This document shows positions 51,612 to 61,179 of a DNA stretch of 64,000 nt, in pieces. Location: positions 558,001-622,000 of the forward strand of contig NZ_JAPEOX010000001.1 of the NCBI RefSeq assembly GCF_026340675.1. Direction: 5' to 3'. The DNA is from Streptomyces sp. NBC_01264. Lineage in GTDB: Bacteria > Actinomycetota > Actinomycetes > Streptomycetales > Streptomycetaceae. The notes under the pieces are model-generated. The model was not told where the DNA came from and did not search any database. It was given only the letters and a program-made list of their open reading frames with translations. Each line of letters begins with the position of its first letter. Position 1 is the first letter of the stretch. The position numbers and the translations under genes were made by a program.

Positions 51612-52409
51612 TCAGCCCCGCCCCGGACCGGCCGTCAGGGTCGTGTGGAAGCGGTAGCGGTCGGCGCGGTAGACGACGTGGTTGTACTCGCAGGGGCGGT
51701 CGTGCTGGTCGTAGGTGAGCTGCTCGATGTGCAGTACGGGAGCGCCCTCGTGCAGGTCGAGCAGGGGGGCCTCGTCCGGTGGGACGAGGGCCGAGTGGAC
51801 GGTGTAGCTCGCGCGGGTGGGGACGACGCCGCGCTCGGTGAGCTCGGTGTACAGCGAGGCGGTGGTGTAGTCGGGGCCGCCGATGCCCGGGGCGCGCTCG
51901 GCGGGGACAAGGGTGACGGAGTGGCACATGACCGCGTCGTCGAAGAGGCGCACCCGGTCGAGCTCGAAGATCTGCGCCCCCGGCAGGACCTGAAGGGTTT
52001 CCGCCTCTTCGAAGTCCGCCGGGCGAAGCCTGGCGGCGATCACGCGGGCGGTCGGGGTGAACCCGAGCCGGCGGCTGTATTCCTTGAGCCCGCCGATCAG
52101 CTCCGAGGTGTGCTCGAAGGCCGGCACGGCGCCGGCTCCGGCGCCGGCCGTGACGTGCCAGCCGGCCCGTTCCGCCGACCCGATCCGGCCCTCCTCCTGG
52201 AGCACGTGCAGCGCCTTGCGGAGCGTGACCCGGCTGATGCCGAGACGCTCGCAGAGGTGGCGCTCCGAGGGGAGGCGCGTGCCGGGGGCGAGGCCGCCGG
52301 CGGCGAGGGCGTCGGCGATCGCGTCGCGCGCCTGCACGTGGACGGGCCCCGACCCGTCCCGAAGGACGGGTCGCAGCTCGAGAGACTGGTTCACCCCTCC
52401 AGTATTCAC
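51612..52409 (-). CDS. GntR/UTRA-family (HutC subfamily) regulator
   Basis: An about 265-aa regulator. The GntR winged helix (about residues 20-85) reads RLPSERHLCERLGISRVTLRKALHVLQEEGRI. The UTRA ligand domain (about 105-255) includes DYTTASLYTELTERGVVPTRASYTV and the EYNHVVYRADRYRF end. This type senses sugar phosphates or amino-acid catabolites. GTG 52409 was chosen; GTG 52394 would have GGAGGG touching it, too close to use. The mirrored operator arrays upstream point to autoregulation plus control of the divergent small HTH gene. Confidence 0.85.
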   Translation of the reverse strand: MNTGGVNQSLELRPVLRDGSGPVHVQARDAIADALAAGGLAPGTRLPSERHLCERLGISRVTLRKALHVLQEEGRIGSAERAGWHVTAGAGAGAVPAFEHTSELIGGLKEYSRRLGFTPTARVIAARLRPADFEEAETLQVLPGAQIFELDRVRLFDDAVMCHSVTLVPAERAPGIGGPDYTTASLYTELTERGVVPTRASYTVHSALVPPDEAPLLDLHEGAPVLHIEQLTYDQHDRPCEYNHVVYRADRYRFHTTLTAGPGRG

Positions 52410-52416
52410 CTCGGCA

Positions 52417-52443
52417 GACCATCTCCATACCAGAAATGGACCA
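52417..52443 (-). promoter_or_regulatory. Operator array at the GntR promoter, three sites at 11-bp period
   Basis: On the minus strand TGGTC or TGGTA occurs three times, with plus-strand complements starting at 52417, 52428 and 52439, exactly 11 bases apart. The outermost reads TCTGGTCCAT. Confidence 0.7.
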
Positions 52444-52525
52444 GAAGAATGAGCCCCCATCGGGCCCCGGCCAGTCAACAGACCTGGGCCTAGTGGACCT
52501 TCGGCCGGGTTCCGGCCCTCTCACG

Positions 52526-52552
52526 TGGTCTAGTTTTGGTCTATATCTGGTC
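52526..52552 (+). promoter_or_regulatory. Operator array before the small DeoR-like gene, three sites at 11-bp period
   Basis: TGGTC begins at 52526, 52537 and 52548 on the plus strand, again 11 bases apart, and the last copy reads TCTGGTCCAT as in the mirrored array. Confidence 0.7.
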
Positions 52553-52579
52553 CATGCCCCTACGGGAGGAAGCGCACGG

Positions 52580-52831
52580 ATGAGCAGCCGACGGGGTGAC
52601 CACGTACCCCGGATCAGCCTGGCGACCGGCAAGCTGACCGCCGCCTCCCGGCAGCACCACATCGTCGAGACCGTCTGCCGCGAGGGGTACGCCTCCCTCG
52701 AACGGCTCGTCCGCGAACTGGACGTCAGCGCGATGACCATCCACCGCGACCTGCGGCTCCTGGACTCCCGGGGCCAGGTGCGCCGGGTCCGCGGCGGCGC
52801 GGTCGCCCCCTGGATGACCACGGCCTCGTGA
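52580..52831 (+). CDS. Stand-alone DeoR-type HTH protein, 83 aa
   Basis: Only the DeoR helix-turn-helix is present (RQHHIVETVCREGYASLERLVRELDVSAMTIHRDLRLLDSRG, then VRRVRGGAV). The roughly 170-residue sugar-phosphate sensor domain of normal DeoR proteins is missing and no continuation is found in other frames before the terminator at 52842. GGGAGGA lies 9 bases upstream of ATG 52580. The ribosome site, start, complete HTH and following terminator argue for a functional small protein rather than a remnant. Divergent from the GntR/UTRA regulator. Confidence 0.82.
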   Translation: MSSRRGDHVPRISLATGKLTAASRQHHIVETVCREGYASLERLVRELDVSAMTIHRDLRLLDSRGQVRRVRGGAVAPWMTTAS

Positions 52832-52841
52832 CCATGACGAA

Positions 52842-52877
52842 CGCCGCCCGCGGTCCCCATCGGGACCGCGGGCGGCG
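52842..52877. terminator. Bidirectional hairpin terminator
   Basis: A perfect 16-bp inverted repeat (52842-52857 and 52862-52877) with a CATC loop sits between the small DeoR-like gene and argG. Confidence 0.9.
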
Positions 52878-52905
52878 CGTCAGGCCCTGCCGCGTGCGGC
52901 GCCGA

Positions 52906-54388
<1,483 letters not shown>

Positions 54389-54512
54389 AAATCCGGGGCC
54401 GTGGAAGTTTTGGCCCAGGGACGGCGTGCCGTCATTCTGACGCGCGACCGGGTTTGCGGCGAGTCCGGCGGAGCGCCCGGGGGCACCCCGCCGGGCCGCG
54501 GCACGAGGTGGT

Positions 54513-55700
54513 TCAGGCGGCCGGCGGGGCGAAGGGACCCCCGGCGGCGAAGGCGTGGCGGGCGAAGTTCCGGGCGATGCGCACATGGCCCTCGGAGTCG
54601 GGGTGCAGGTCGTCGGGCAGCGGCAGTTCGGCGTGGTCCGCAGCCCCGTAGAGGTCACGTCCGTCGAGGTAGTGCAGGTGCGGGTCGTCGGCCGCCCGCT
54701 GCGCGACGATCCCGGCGAGTGCGTCGCGGACGACGTTGAGCGTCAGCCGCCCGGCGGCCCGCTCGGCCGGGTCGCCCAGCGCCTTGAACCGCAGGGTCCC
54801 CGTGCTGAAGTCGGTGGTGAGGGGGCCCGGGGTGTCTTCCTGGATCGGACACAGGATGGGCGAGACGACCAGGAGCGGCGTCGCCGGATGGCCCTCGCGG
54901 AGGGTGTCGAGGAAGCCGTGGACCGCGGGCGCGAAGGCGCGCAGCCGCATCAGGTCCAGGTTGACGATGTTGATGCCGATCTTGACGCTGATCAGATCGG
55001 CGGGGGTGTCGCGCATCGCGCGGGCGGTGAAGGGGTCCAGCAGGGCGCTGCCGGAGAATCCCATGTTGACCAGGTCCACGGCGCCCTGCGCCGCGGCCAG
55101 GGCCGGCCAGGTCCCGGTGGGGCGCGCAGCGTCCGAGCCGTGGCTGATGGAGCTGCCGTGGTGCAGCCACACCCTGCGCCCGCTGTCCGGCGCCGGTGTG
55201 ACGGGGGCGTCGGTGCGCAGCGCGATCAGCTCGGCGATCTCGGTGTGGGGGAGCCAGATCTCGACGAGCTTGTCCCGCGCGGGCAGGTCCGCGAAGCGGG
55301 CGGTGCCGGGCGGCCCCTCTTCGAGTTCGACCGCCTGGGTGGCCAGGTCGAGGGTGCGGATCCTGCCGCCGGGCACGGTCGCCCGGGCCGTGACCACGCC
55401 GTCGACCACGAGGTCGTACGCGCCGTCCGGCGAGGCCGGGAAGCCCCGGTAGGCCCGCTTCGTGGGCAGGGCGTCGAGCTCGATGACGGTGGCCCGGGTA
55501 CGGAAGACCAGGCGCACGCCGGACGGGCGGGCCTCGGCCGTGGCCAGCTGGTCGTCGGGGATCTGCGGGCGGACCCGGGCGGGCAGCCGGTGGGGCAGCA
55601 GGCCGTGCGCGGTGCGTTCCGCGTCGGCGGCGCCGCGCAGGAGGTCCTCGGTGACCGGCGTGGTGATCGGCGTGGTGATCGGGTCTCGGTCGGTGGTCAT
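54513..55700 (-). CDS. SGNH/GDSL-family hydrolase
   Basis: A 395-aa esterase-like enzyme. An N-terminal beta-sandwich (about residues 45-165, VRLVFRTRATVIELDALPT) precedes the SGNH domain, with catalytic Ser in HHGSSISHG (near residue 183), Gly/Asn blocks in MGFSGSALLD and SVKIGINIVN, and the Asp-His pair in DDLHPDSEGH. The sandwich-plus-SGNH order is seen in carbohydrate acetylesterases. There is no signal peptide; the N-terminus carries a short ITTPITTP repeat. It lies 47 bases downstream of a TetR gene on the same strand, likely co-transcribed. Confidence 0.85.
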   Translation of the reverse strand: MTTDRDPITTPITTPVTEDLLRGAADAERTAHGLLPHRLPARVRPQIPDDQLATAEARPSGVRLVFRTRATVIELDALPTKRAYRGFPASPDGAYDLVVDGVVTARATVPGGRIRTLDLATQAVELEEGPPGTARFADLPARDKLVEIWLPHTEIAELIALRTDAPVTPAPDSGRRVWLHHGSSISHGSDAARPTGTWPALAAAQGAVDLVNMGFSGSALLDPFTARAMRDTPADLISVKIGINIVNLDLMRLRAFAPAVHGFLDTLREGHPATPLLVVSPILCPIQEDTPGPLTTDFSTGTLRFKALGDPAERAAGRLTLNVVRDALAGIVAQRAADDPHLHYLDGRDLYGAADHAELPLPDDLHPDSEGHVRIARNFARHAFAAGGPFAPPAA

Positions 55701-55720
55701 CGCCTCAGCCTCGTCGCGAT

Positions 55721-55745
55721 CGGGTCGGGTCGGGTCGGGTCGGGC
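55721..55745. repeat. Five tandem CGGGT/C pentamers
   Basis: CGGGT x4 plus CGGGC, just before the SGNH gene and touching the end of the TetR gene. It could vary in copy number by slippage and alter the spacing between the two genes. Confidence 0.85.
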
Positions 55746-55747
55746 AG

Positions 55748-56320
55748 TTACTCGGCCACTCGGTTACGCAGCATCGCGTCGAGCGAGTCCACCATCCAGT
55801 CCCAGGACTCCTGGGGGTCCACGGCGGTGTGACTGAAGCCGCCGCCCAGCTCCAGGCTGACGTAGCCGTGGAAGACGCTGCCGAGCATCCGGACCGCGTG
55901 GGTCTGGTCGGGTTCCGTCAGGTCGTAGCCGCGCAGGATGGCCCGCGTCATCTGGGCGTGCCGGACGCCCGCGCTGGCGGCCGCGGTCTCGGGGTCGAGC
56001 CGGAGCCGGGCGGCGTCGTAGCGGCCGGGATGTTCCCGGGCGTAGTCCCGGTAGGCGTCCGCGAAGGCGGCCAGGGCGTCCTTGCCGGCCCGCCCCGCCA
56101 GGGCGGCCGCGACCCGGTCGGCCAGTTCCTCCAGGGCGAACAGGGCGATCCGGGTCCTGAGGTCCTGGGAGTTCTTCAGGTGCGAGTAGAGGCTCGCGAC
56201 CTTGACGTCGAACCGCCGGGCGAGCGCCGAGACGGTCACCTGCTCGAAGCCGACCTCGTCGGCGAGTTCCGCGCCCGCCCGGGTCAGCCGCTCGGTGGTC
56301 AGTCCTGCTCGAACCATCAT
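55748..56320 (-). CDS. TetR/AcrR-family regulator
   Basis: A 190-aa regulator. The HTH (about residues 8-55) reads AGAELADEVGFEQVTVSALARRFDVKVASLYSHLKNSQDL; the C-terminal domain (WHG/TetR_C_13 type) contains RDYAREHPGRYDAARLRLDPE and VRMLGSVFHGYVSLELGGGF. Two ATG codons are adjacent (56320, 56317). Divergent from the FBP-domain gene with a 10-bp-arm perfect palindrome between them, which is its obvious operator. The SGNH gene follows downstream. Confidence 0.9.
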   Translation of the reverse strand: MMVRAGLTTERLTRAGAELADEVGFEQVTVSALARRFDVKVASLYSHLKNSQDLRTRIALFALEELADRVAAALAGRAGKDALAAFADAYRDYAREHPGRYDAARLRLDPETAAASAGVRHAQMTRAILRGYDLTEPDQTHAVRMLGSVFHGYVSLELGGGFSHTAVDPQESWDWMVDSLDAMLRNRVAE

Positions 56321-56351
56321 GTGCCTCCTAGCTGGCGATAGCCATTATGCG

Positions 56352-56374
56352 TTTGCCTAAAACCTTTAGGCAAA
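56352..56374. promoter_or_regulatory. TetR operator palindrome
   Basis: TTTGCCTAAA (56352-56361) and its exact complement TTTAGGCAAA (56365-56374) flank a 3-base centre, 14 bases before the FBP gene and 31 bases before the TetR gene. Confidence 0.85.
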
Positions 56375-56387
56375 TTAGCCTGCTGTT

Positions 56388-56903
56388 ATGAAGCCGTTGA
56401 CCGAGCAAGAGATCCGTGCCGCCTTCGTGAACTGCACCAAGGGCGAGGCCAAGCGCCTGTCCGTCCCCCGCGATCTGGCCGAGCGCCCGTGGGAGGACCT
56501 GGACTTCCTCGGCTGGTGGGACCCCAAGGCCCCCGAGCGCGCCTACCTGGTCACCGAACTGGACGGCCGCCCGGTCGCCCTCGCGCTGCGCTCCTCCGGC
56601 GCGGCCCCTTCCCAGGCCCGGCGCAGCATGTGCGCGCTGTGCCTGACCACGCACACCGGGGGCGTCTCACTGATGGTCGCGCCGAAGGCGGGCAAGGCGG
56701 GGCAGCAGGGCAACTCCGTGGGCGCGTACATCTGCGGCGACCTCGCCTGTTCCCTCTACGTACGGGGCAAGAAGGACGCGGGCCCCGGTGCGCGGCTCCA
56801 CGAGTCGCTCACCCTGGAGGAGAAGATCCAGCGGACGGTCGCGAACCTCGCCGCGTTCTTCGCCAACGTCACGGCCGGCGCCAGCGCCAACGCATCGGCC
56901 TGA
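56388..56903 (+). CDS. FBP-domain (treble-clef zinc-finger) protein
   Basis: A 171-aa protein matching the FBP C-terminal domain family (elongation-factor-G-binding treble clef): N-terminal FVNCTKGEAKRLSVP and LDFLGWWDPKAPERAYLVTE, then the first zinc pair CALC, with the second pair CGDLAC. EF-G-binding/fusidic-acid-resistance proteins (FusB-like) share this clef and rescue ribosomes. ATG 56388 directly follows the TetR palindrome, so it is under tight TetR control, consistent with induction by a translation drug; that is inference. Confidence 0.82.
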   Translation: MKPLTEQEIRAAFVNCTKGEAKRLSVPRDLAERPWEDLDFLGWWDPKAPERAYLVTELDGRPVALALRSSGAAPSQARRSMCALCLTTHTGGVSLMVAPKAGKAGQQGNSVGAYICGDLACSLYVRGKKDAGPGARLHESLTLEEKIQRTVANLAAFFANVTAGASANASA

Positions 56904-57064
56904 GCACGCACCCGCGCACCTGCACGCCTGAAGCGCCCCTCCCCTACTCCGTACGAGCCCTCTTCGGTACCCGTTCGGCCCCATGGGCCGAGTTCATGAT
57001 CATCAGGCTGCCCGGAAATCGTTTTGATGCTGCCATCCGGCCGAAGGCGATCTGGGAGGGCTGC

Positions 57065-58540
57065 GTGGCGCGCATGCTGTCATCGACACACCGTGGAGGA
57101 CCCGGGCGACGGGGCAGGACGTGGACCGCGGCAGGGGCGGTGGCCGGCCTGGTCTTCGTCGTCGCCGCCGCGCCGCAGTCCGCGTCGTACTCCGGGGACG
57201 TGCATCAGACCGGCGGCGAGCACGCCGGATCCGTCGAGCTCCTGGTCGGCCGGGTGCTGGAGGACGGGGGCCGGCAGTGCGCGATGGACGCCTTCCGGGC
57301 CGGGCTGTGCGGCGGGCTGGAACAGCAGCTGGTCCGGGCAACCGCCAGCGGGGCCGGCTCCGTGGTGCGCGACCCCTCGTCCCGCGGCGCGGCCCGGGCG
57401 GCGGCGCACACGGTCGTCCTGCCCACGGACGCGGCCAGCCCCCTGGAGATCACCCTCGCCGGACCGGGACTCCTCACGTACGTCACCGTCCACGACGGTC
57501 ACGGCCGCTACGTGGGCGGCGCCCTGGGCGCCCGGGGGCACCACTGGGGCAACACCGAACCGCTGCGGGCCGGGGAGACCTACACCGTCCGGGTCGGCGC
57601 CCAGGACGCGGCGGGCACCCCCGTCGGCGTGACCATGGCGTTCCGCACCGCGGCGGCGGCGCAGGACGACCGGCTCACCGCGGAGTTCGGGCCGCGCCCC
57701 GGCACGTACGGGGCCGGGCAGATCGTGACGGCCTCTCTGAGCAGCCCCGTCCCCGCCGCCGATCCCGCCGCGCGGGTCCGGGTGGAGCGGGCCCTTCAGG
57801 TCACCTCGGAACCGGCTGTCGAGGGGGCCTGGCACTGGGTCGACGACTCGACCCTGCACTACCGGCCCCGTACCTACTGGCCCGCCCACGCCGTGGTGCA
57901 CGTGGTCAGCGGTCTCGACGGGATCGAGGTCGGGGACGGGAAGTACGGCGGCCCCTCGGAGTCCCTGCGGCTCACCATCGGGGACCGCATCGAGGCGATC
58001 ACCGACGCCGCCGCGCACGAGATGACCGTACGGCGCAACGGCCGGACCGTCCGGACCATCCCGGTGACCACCGGCAAGGCGGGGTTCCTGACGCGCAGCG
58101 GCATCAAGGTCGTGCTCGGCAAGGAGCGCAAGGTGCGGATGCGCGGGGACTCGGTGGGCATCAAGCGCGGTACCAGCGAGTTCTACGACCTGCCCGTCTT
58201 CTACGCGACCCGGGTGACCTGGAGCGGGGAGTACGTGCACGCCGCGCCCTGGTCGGTCGACGCGCAGGGCGAGGAGAACGTCAGCCACGGCTGCACGGGC
58301 ATGAGCACGGCCGACGCGGCCTGGTTCTTCGACATGGTGCGGGAGGGGGACGTGGTGTCGGTGCTGAACAGCGGCGGTGAGCCGATGGCCCCCTTCGCCA
58401 ACGGGTTCGGGGACTGGAACCTCGACTGGAACGCCTGGCTGGCCGGCAGCGCCCTCGCCGCCCGCACCGACGCCCCGCTCGCCTCCCCCTCCACCCCCGC
58501 CTCGGCACACGGCCCGTCCCGCCTGCTCCCCCTCACCTGA
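57065..58540 (+). CDS. L,D-transpeptidase (YkuD) with Ig-like domains
   Basis: A 491-aa membrane-anchored or secreted protein with a hydrophobic segment (TAAGAVAGLVFVVAAAP). A divergent region, then an Ig-like domain (about residues 195-300) and the YkuD catalytic domain (about 310-440) with HAAPWSVDAQG...SHGCTGMS, holding catalytic His and Cys. It forms 3-3 cross-links in peptidoglycan. GTG 57065 is preceded by GGGAGGG 4 bases upstream; ATG 57074 is the alternative. No lipobox is seen, unlike many Streptomyces relatives. Followed by a strong UUCG-capped terminator. Confidence 0.92.
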   Translation: MARMLSSTHRGGPGRRGRTWTAAGAVAGLVFVVAAAPQSASYSGDVHQTGGEHAGSVELLVGRVLEDGGRQCAMDAFRAGLCGGLEQQLVRATASGAGSVVRDPSSRGAARAAAHTVVLPTDAASPLEITLAGPGLLTYVTVHDGHGRYVGGALGARGHHWGNTEPLRAGETYTVRVGAQDAAGTPVGVTMAFRTAAAAQDDRLTAEFGPRPGTYGAGQIVTASLSSPVPAADPAARVRVERALQVTSEPAVEGAWHWVDDSTLHYRPRTYWPAHAVVHVVSGLDGIEVGDGKYGGPSESLRLTIGDRIEAITDAAAHEMTVRRNGRTVRTIPVTTGKAGFLTRSGIKVVLGKERKVRMRGDSVGIKRGTSEFYDLPVFYATRVTWSGEYVHAAPWSVDAQGEENVSHGCTGMSTADAAWFFDMVREGDVVSVLNSGGEPMAPFANGFGDWNLDWNAWLAGSALAARTDAPLASPSTPASAHGPSRLLPLT

Positions 58541-58582
58541 CGGGGCCCGTTTCCCGACGGGACCGCAGGAAGATCGGCCAAG

Positions 58583-58612
58583 GACCCCCGCCGGCTTCGG
58601 CCGGCGGGGGTC
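58583..58612 (+). terminator. UUCG-capped hairpin terminator
   Basis: A 13-bp perfect stem (58583-58595 and 58600-58612) closed by a TTCG tetraloop, 42 bases after the L,D-transpeptidase stop. Confidence 0.9.
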
Positions 58613-58713
58613 GTAGAACCGTCCCGCCAGAACTGGTCAGGGTGACCGGGGAATTGTCCCCGCCCTGAATAAGGACGGTTTGGGCGGCCCCGGTACTGCG
58701 ACCCCGCTGCGTC

Positions 58714-60045
58714 TCAGGCGCCGGGGCGGCGGGCCGCGCCGTAGGCCGTCAGGGCCGCCGCGAGGTGGCGGGCGCCCGTGGGGTCGGTGGCGTCGTGTCC
58801 GGTGAGGAGGCGGATGCGGCCCAGGCGGTAGGTCAGGGTGTTGCGGTGGACCGTGAGGGCCTCGGCGGCGTCCGCGCGCCGGTAGCCGGCCGCGATGAAC
58901 TCCCGCAGCGTGGCGATCAGATGGGGCTGGTCCTCGAGGGGTGCCAGGACCCGGGCCAGGGCGTCGCGGGCGGGGCCCGGCTGTACGAGCTGGTACTCGA
59001 CGGCGAGGTCGGCCAGCCGGTAGAGGCCGGGCGGGCGCCCCAAGTCCTCGGCCAGGGAAAGCACTTCGGAGGCCTCGGCCTGGGCCCGCGGGATCGATCC
59101 GTGGTCCTCGGCGACGGCGGCCGCCGCCGTGCACCGCAGTGCGGCCGCCGTGTCGAGGCGGGCGAGCAGGCGCCGGGTCGCTCCGTCCGGGGCGGCGGCC
59201 GGGCCGGTCGGGTCCGCCGGGGCGTGCGGGCCGAGCGGGCCGAGCGGGACCAGCAGGACGCCTCCTTCGCCCTTGAAGGTGGCAAGTACCTCGGGGTTTC
59301 CGTCCAGTTCGGAGCGCAGGGCGCGCAGGATGCGGTTCGTCGCGCCGCCGGGTGCCTCCGGCAGCCGCAGGACGACCACCTCGTACCGTTCGGCGAGGGT
59401 GCGCCCGTACCGTTCGGCGGCGCGCCGGGCCGGGCGGCCCGCGAGCAGGACTCCGGCGAGGTTGCGGCCGTGTTCGCGCTGTTCCCAGTCGAGGTCGGCC
59501 TGTTCACGCAGGTATGCCTCGGCGACCTTGGGCATGACCTCGCCGAGGAACGCGAGCAGGCCCGTGACCAGGGCGTACGGGTCGGCGACGGGGTCCGGGC
59601 CAGCTGCGGCGAGCTCCCAGGCGCGGCGGGCGCCCAGCGGGTAGACCCGTAGCACCGCCTCCAGGGGGACCCCGTCCCGGGCCCGTTCGGCACCCCAGGC
59701 GACGGGAGCGGCCAGCTCGGCCTCGGTGGGCGCCCGCCCTTCGGCGACGGTGGTGAAGAACAGCTTCAGCACGGCTTCGGTGTTGGCGACCAGGTCGCCG
59801 CCGAGGACGCTGTCGGGCAGCAGCCGGTAGGCGGGGATGTCGGCGGTCAGCCGGGAGGCGGTCTCGGCCGCCATCTCCGCCATCCGGGGCAGCAGTACGG
59901 CGGCGAGCCCGGGCGCGGCGGTGAACCGGCCTTCCGGCGAGCGGACTTCCGCCCCTCCCGCCGTAGCGCCCGATTCCGGAACCGGCGCACCGCCCGCCGT
60001 AGTGCCCGCCGTACCGCCTGCGTCGTCCATCCCCGTGTCGTCCAT
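58714..60045 (-). CDS. PucR-family (CdaR-like) transcriptional regulator
   Basis: A 443-aa regulator with the C-terminal PucR HTH (LREFIAAGYRRADAAEALTVHRNTLTYRLGRIRLLTGHD). The N-terminal part is a helical RsbRD-like domain (PRMAEMAAETASRLTADIPAYRLLP) and the middle is a GGDEF-like fold. Such proteins control purine, proline or polyhydroxyalkanoate metabolism, or antibiotic genes. Start chosen at ATG 60045, with GCGAGG upstream. Divergent from a secreted lipase (about 130-base gap), which is a possible target. Confidence 0.86.
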   Translation of the reverse strand: MDDTGMDDAGGTAGTTAGGAPVPESGATAGGAEVRSPEGRFTAAPGLAAVLLPRMAEMAAETASRLTADIPAYRLLPDSVLGGDLVANTEAVLKLFFTTVAEGRAPTEAELAAPVAWGAERARDGVPLEAVLRVYPLGARRAWELAAAGPDPVADPYALVTGLLAFLGEVMPKVAEAYLREQADLDWEQREHGRNLAGVLLAGRPARRAAERYGRTLAERYEVVVLRLPEAPGGATNRILRALRSELDGNPEVLATFKGEGGVLLVPLGPLGPHAPADPTGPAAAPDGATRRLLARLDTAAALRCTAAAAVAEDHGSIPRAQAEASEVLSLAEDLGRPPGLYRLADLAVEYQLVQPGPARDALARVLAPLEDQPHLIATLREFIAAGYRRADAAEALTVHRNTLTYRLGRIRLLTGHDATDPTGARHLAAALTAYGAARRPGA

Positions 60046-60173
60046 CCTCGCATTGTCACCGTGCACAAACGCGAGAGGAAGCATTCTGCGCGTACCGCCA
60101 GGGGACAGGGGCCGCGCGCCGGAGCATTCTGTGCAGTCCGACCAGTGCATGACCCCCCGTCAGGAGATCTCGT

Positions 60174-61064
60174 ATGGCTCGCCGTACCCGTGCGTCGCGC
60201 ACCCGCACCCTGCTCGCCAGGGCCGCCCTCCCGCTGGCCCTCCTGCTCGGCGCCGCCTTCCCGGCGCACGCCGCAACCGAGGGCGTCACGGGAGGCGGGG
60301 TCAACGACTTCTCCTGCCGGCCCAGCGCCGCGCACCCCGAGCCCGTGGTGCTGCTCCACGGCACCTTCGCCACCTGGTACGAGGACCTCAACGTCCTCCA
60401 GCTCGACCTCGCCGCCCGCGGCTACTGCACCTTCGCCCTGACCTACGGCGCCTACGACGGCTTCCCGCTCGTCGGAGGCCTCAAGCCGGTGGCCGTCTCC
60501 AACCTGGAGATCAAGGAGTACGTGGAGAAGGTGCGCGGCGCGACCGGCGCGGCCAAGGTCTCGGTCGTCGGCCACTCCGAGGGTGGGCTGCAGGCCCTCT
60601 ACCTCGCCAAGATGCAGGGCATCCAGCCCCACATCAAGGCGGTCGTGGCCATCGCTCCCCCGACCCACGGCACGAACGCCGCCGGGCTGCTGGACCTGGG
60701 CGACAAGCTGATCGGCCGGGCGACCATGGAGAAGATCGTGACCACCATCGGCATCCCGGTGCTCGCCGACGAGGTGCCCGGCGGTCCCGCGATCCTGGCC
60801 CTCAACAACGGTCCGGTGGCCCAGCCCGGGATCGCGTACACCGTCATCACCTCGCGCTACGACGAGCTGGTGACCCCGACCGAGACGGCGTTCGTCCGTG
60901 AGCCCGGGGTCAAGAACCAGTACGTGCAGGACTTCTGCCCCTTCGACCCGGTGGGCCACATCGCCGAGGCCTACGACCTGAACGTCTGGCACATGGTCCG
61001 CAACGCCCTCGACCCCCGCCGAGCCACCCCGATCCTGGTCTGCGCGGTCGGGTCGCCCGGCTAG
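60174..61064 (+). CDS. Secreted triacylglycerol lipase (alpha/beta hydrolase)
   Basis: A 296-aa secreted lipase. Signal peptide (MARRTRASRTRTLLARAALPLALLLGAAFPAHA), oxyanion motif VVLLHGTFATWYED, nucleophile Ser in VVGHSEGGLQA (near residue 131), Asp in ITSRYDELVTP, His in DPVGHIAEAYD. Four Cys in the mature part could form disulfides (SCRP, GYCTF, DFCPF, LVCAV). It resembles the LipA/SCO1725-like Streptomyces lipases. Divergent from the PucR regulator. An inverted repeat follows the stop by 15 bases. Confidence 0.9.
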   Translation: MARRTRASRTRTLLARAALPLALLLGAAFPAHAATEGVTGGGVNDFSCRPSAAHPEPVVLLHGTFATWYEDLNVLQLDLAARGYCTFALTYGAYDGFPLVGGLKPVAVSNLEIKEYVEKVRGATGAAKVSVVGHSEGGLQALYLAKMQGIQPHIKAVVAIAPPTHGTNAAGLLDLGDKLIGRATMEKIVTTIGIPVLADEVPGGPAILALNNGPVAQPGIAYTVITSRYDELVTPTETAFVREPGVKNQYVQDFCPFDPVGHIAEAYDLNVWHMVRNALDPRRATPILVCAVGSPG

Positions 61065-61078
61065 GGGGTGCGTGTGGC

Positions 61079-61117
61079 CGTGATCAAGGGATGGTCCGGA
61101 TGAGGTCCTTGATCACG
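61079..61117. terminator. Inverted repeat after the lipase gene
   Basis: CGTGATCAAGG (61079-61089) pairs exactly with CCTTGATCACG (61107-61117) across 17 bases. It could end lipase transcription, but it also overlaps a coding-like remnant on the minus strand. Confidence 0.5.
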
Positions 61118-61179
61118 ACCATGGCGGCGCGAAGGTGCGGGATCATGCGCTCGACGGTGTTCGGCACCCGGGCCGGAAG

